In this document: piece after piece, positions 62,990 through 64,000 of the stretch
How positions within the stretch are numbered: the first letter of the stretch is position 1
Layout of the letters: each line of letters begins with the position of its first letter
Origin: Argentina anserina
Taxonomy: Eukaryota; Streptophyta; Magnoliopsida; Rosales; Rosaceae
DNA: 64,000 bases
Reading direction: 5' to 3'
NCBI RefSeq assembly: GCF_933775445.1
Contig: NC_065878.1
Location: 23,262,395 to 23,326,394 of the forward strand
Made by a program: the position numbers and the translations under genes
The notes under the pieces: model-generated
Seen by the model: only the letters and a program-made list of their open reading frames with translations
The model's database searches: none
Told to the model about the DNA's origin: nothing

Positions 62990-64000
62990 TTACTGTAGAT
63001 ATATCAATGTAGTTATTCAAAACATAAGATTGTTAATGTCGACATGAACTACTATGTATTTGGTCGTAAAAATACTGTCATATGACTCATATCTCTGAAA
63101 AAAAAGAGTATATAAAATAACAAAAATGAAAGCAAGTAAAAGGTGATTTTTCATAGGGAACTGTCCAACTGTCCAACTTTTTAGCAGACACAAGGGGTTG
63201 ACAACTGACAAGGGGATCGGCTAAAGTAGAAAAGGTCCATAAAAGCCCTTAATTTATAAGTCGAAAGCACAACAAGAGAAGCAGCCCCAGTTGGCTTTGG
63301 CTTTACCGGAAGCAAACGTTGAAAGCTAAACAACCCTTTGAAAATTCAAGAGAGGCAGATAGAGGTTGACGTGTTCATCTCAAAGAGAGAAGAGGCGAAT
63401 CACGAGCCTCATCTTGGGATTTCTTACACCACAGCACTCATTCACAGGTGCAGCTCTCATCTTTCTTCTCTGAAAGAGATTTGAGTTCTGTTTTTTTTTT
63501 GTTCTTGAAAGAAAGCTCATGTTTTTGGGTTCTTTTCTTTTTTAAAAGAAAAGTTCGATCTTTGAGGCATTTGTGTTGTCTTTGAGACTGGGTTTGGCTC
63601 GGTTATAGCTTTTCGCATTTACATTGGTTTCGTTTTGATTGAGCAGAAAGTTCATGCAAATAGGAACACCATGTTTTTCTTTGACTGCCTGTGTGATTTC
63701 TGTAATGGATTCGTTTAGCTTTTCTGCATCAAACACTATTGGAATCAGCTTCAAAACCATATGTTTCTCTATATAAATTCACCTTTTGCTTGTTTAGTAA
63801 ATCGAGTTTATGGATTTGAGTGGAAAGACACCGAAAGCATGAGCCTTTTTTTTTTCCGTTTTGGCGCACTTAACTTTCAGAATCATTTCCTCAGCTTCGG
63901 AGAATTCACAGTTTAAGATTTACCACTAATTGGTTTCCTGGCAGAATGCAATGCCTTTTGAGATTTTCTTCCCAGAATATGCTTGCTTAAAGGTCTGTGG
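62990..64000 (+). other. spacer, then probable 5' leader of a plus-strand gene cut by the window end
   Basis: From about 63240 the sequence looks like a leader: a donor-like CACAGGTGCAG near 63446, a pyrimidine-rich intron-like stretch, and an acceptor-like TTCCTGGCAG at 63944 followed by ATG at 63951 with an open frame of 16 codons to the edge (MPFEIFFPEYACLK). Too little is visible to name the product. Confidence 0.35.

Noticed and set aside
1..64000. CRISPR arrays, bacterial operons, riboswitches or phage features
   Set aside because: The window is spliced plant nuclear DNA; none of the repeats have the spacer-repeat layout of CRISPR.

Overview
This is plant nuclear DNA, almost certainly from a eudicot. 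The genes are rich in short GT-AG introns, the spacers are AT-rich, and there is a Ty1/copia retrotransposon. The protein set is plant-specific: plastid starch synthase, an IQD calmodulin-binding protein, DMS3, GMI1 and a SINAT ubiquitin ligase. The family of plant is not decided by the sequence; a Rosaceae-like genome is only a guess. I placed exons by reading splice sites and protein similarity by eye, and in each full gene model the exon lengths sum to a multiple of three.

Layout from left to right. 1-4430 is the 3' part of a copia element with one frameshift in integrase and a 3' LTR. It abuts a decayed F-box-associated (FBA) gene remnant (to 5551). 5929-6860 (-) holds a poorly defined small gene or pseudogene. 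8464-11974 (-) is soluble starch synthase 1 (14 exons, 638 aa). 12744-13267 (+) is a 144-aa cysteine-rich protein of unknown function, and 14052-14353 (+) a possible coiled-coil micro-gene. 14827-17577 (-) is an IQD protein (467 aa). A 4.7 kb spacer with a hairpin repeat and an E2F-type site leads to the central locus.

The central locus is the most interesting part. A 38-exon GMI1 gene (22309-34635, 1602 aa; SMCHD1-like with an N-terminal GHKL ATPase and a C-terminal SMC hinge) is followed 1.2 kb downstream, on the same strand, by DMS3 (35832-39289, 433 aa; SMC hinge only, a core factor of RNA-directed DNA methylation). The hinge-coding exons of the two share intron phases and one exon of identical length, which suggests that DMS3 arose from, or shares a tandem ancestor with, the 3' part of GMI1. 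Next come a mitochondrial ribosomal protein mS34 gene, a tRNA-Gln(CUG) gene on the minus strand, and a large KDM3/JMJ25-type histone demethylase (42420-49854, 1745 aa) with an unusual array of AT-hooks.

The right part holds mitochondrial CLPX (51391-56001, 568 aa), with an intronic 156-bp tandem repeat and one intron lacking a GT donor at the conserved boundary, and a SINAT-type RING E3 ligase (56966-59577, 338 aa). A 4 kb spacer with a hAT-like MITE follows, and finally what looks like the 5' leader of another plus-strand gene cut by the window end. The genes are independent transcription units. GMI1, DMS3 and the JmjC demethylase all act on chromatin, but a functional cluster is not implied by position alone.
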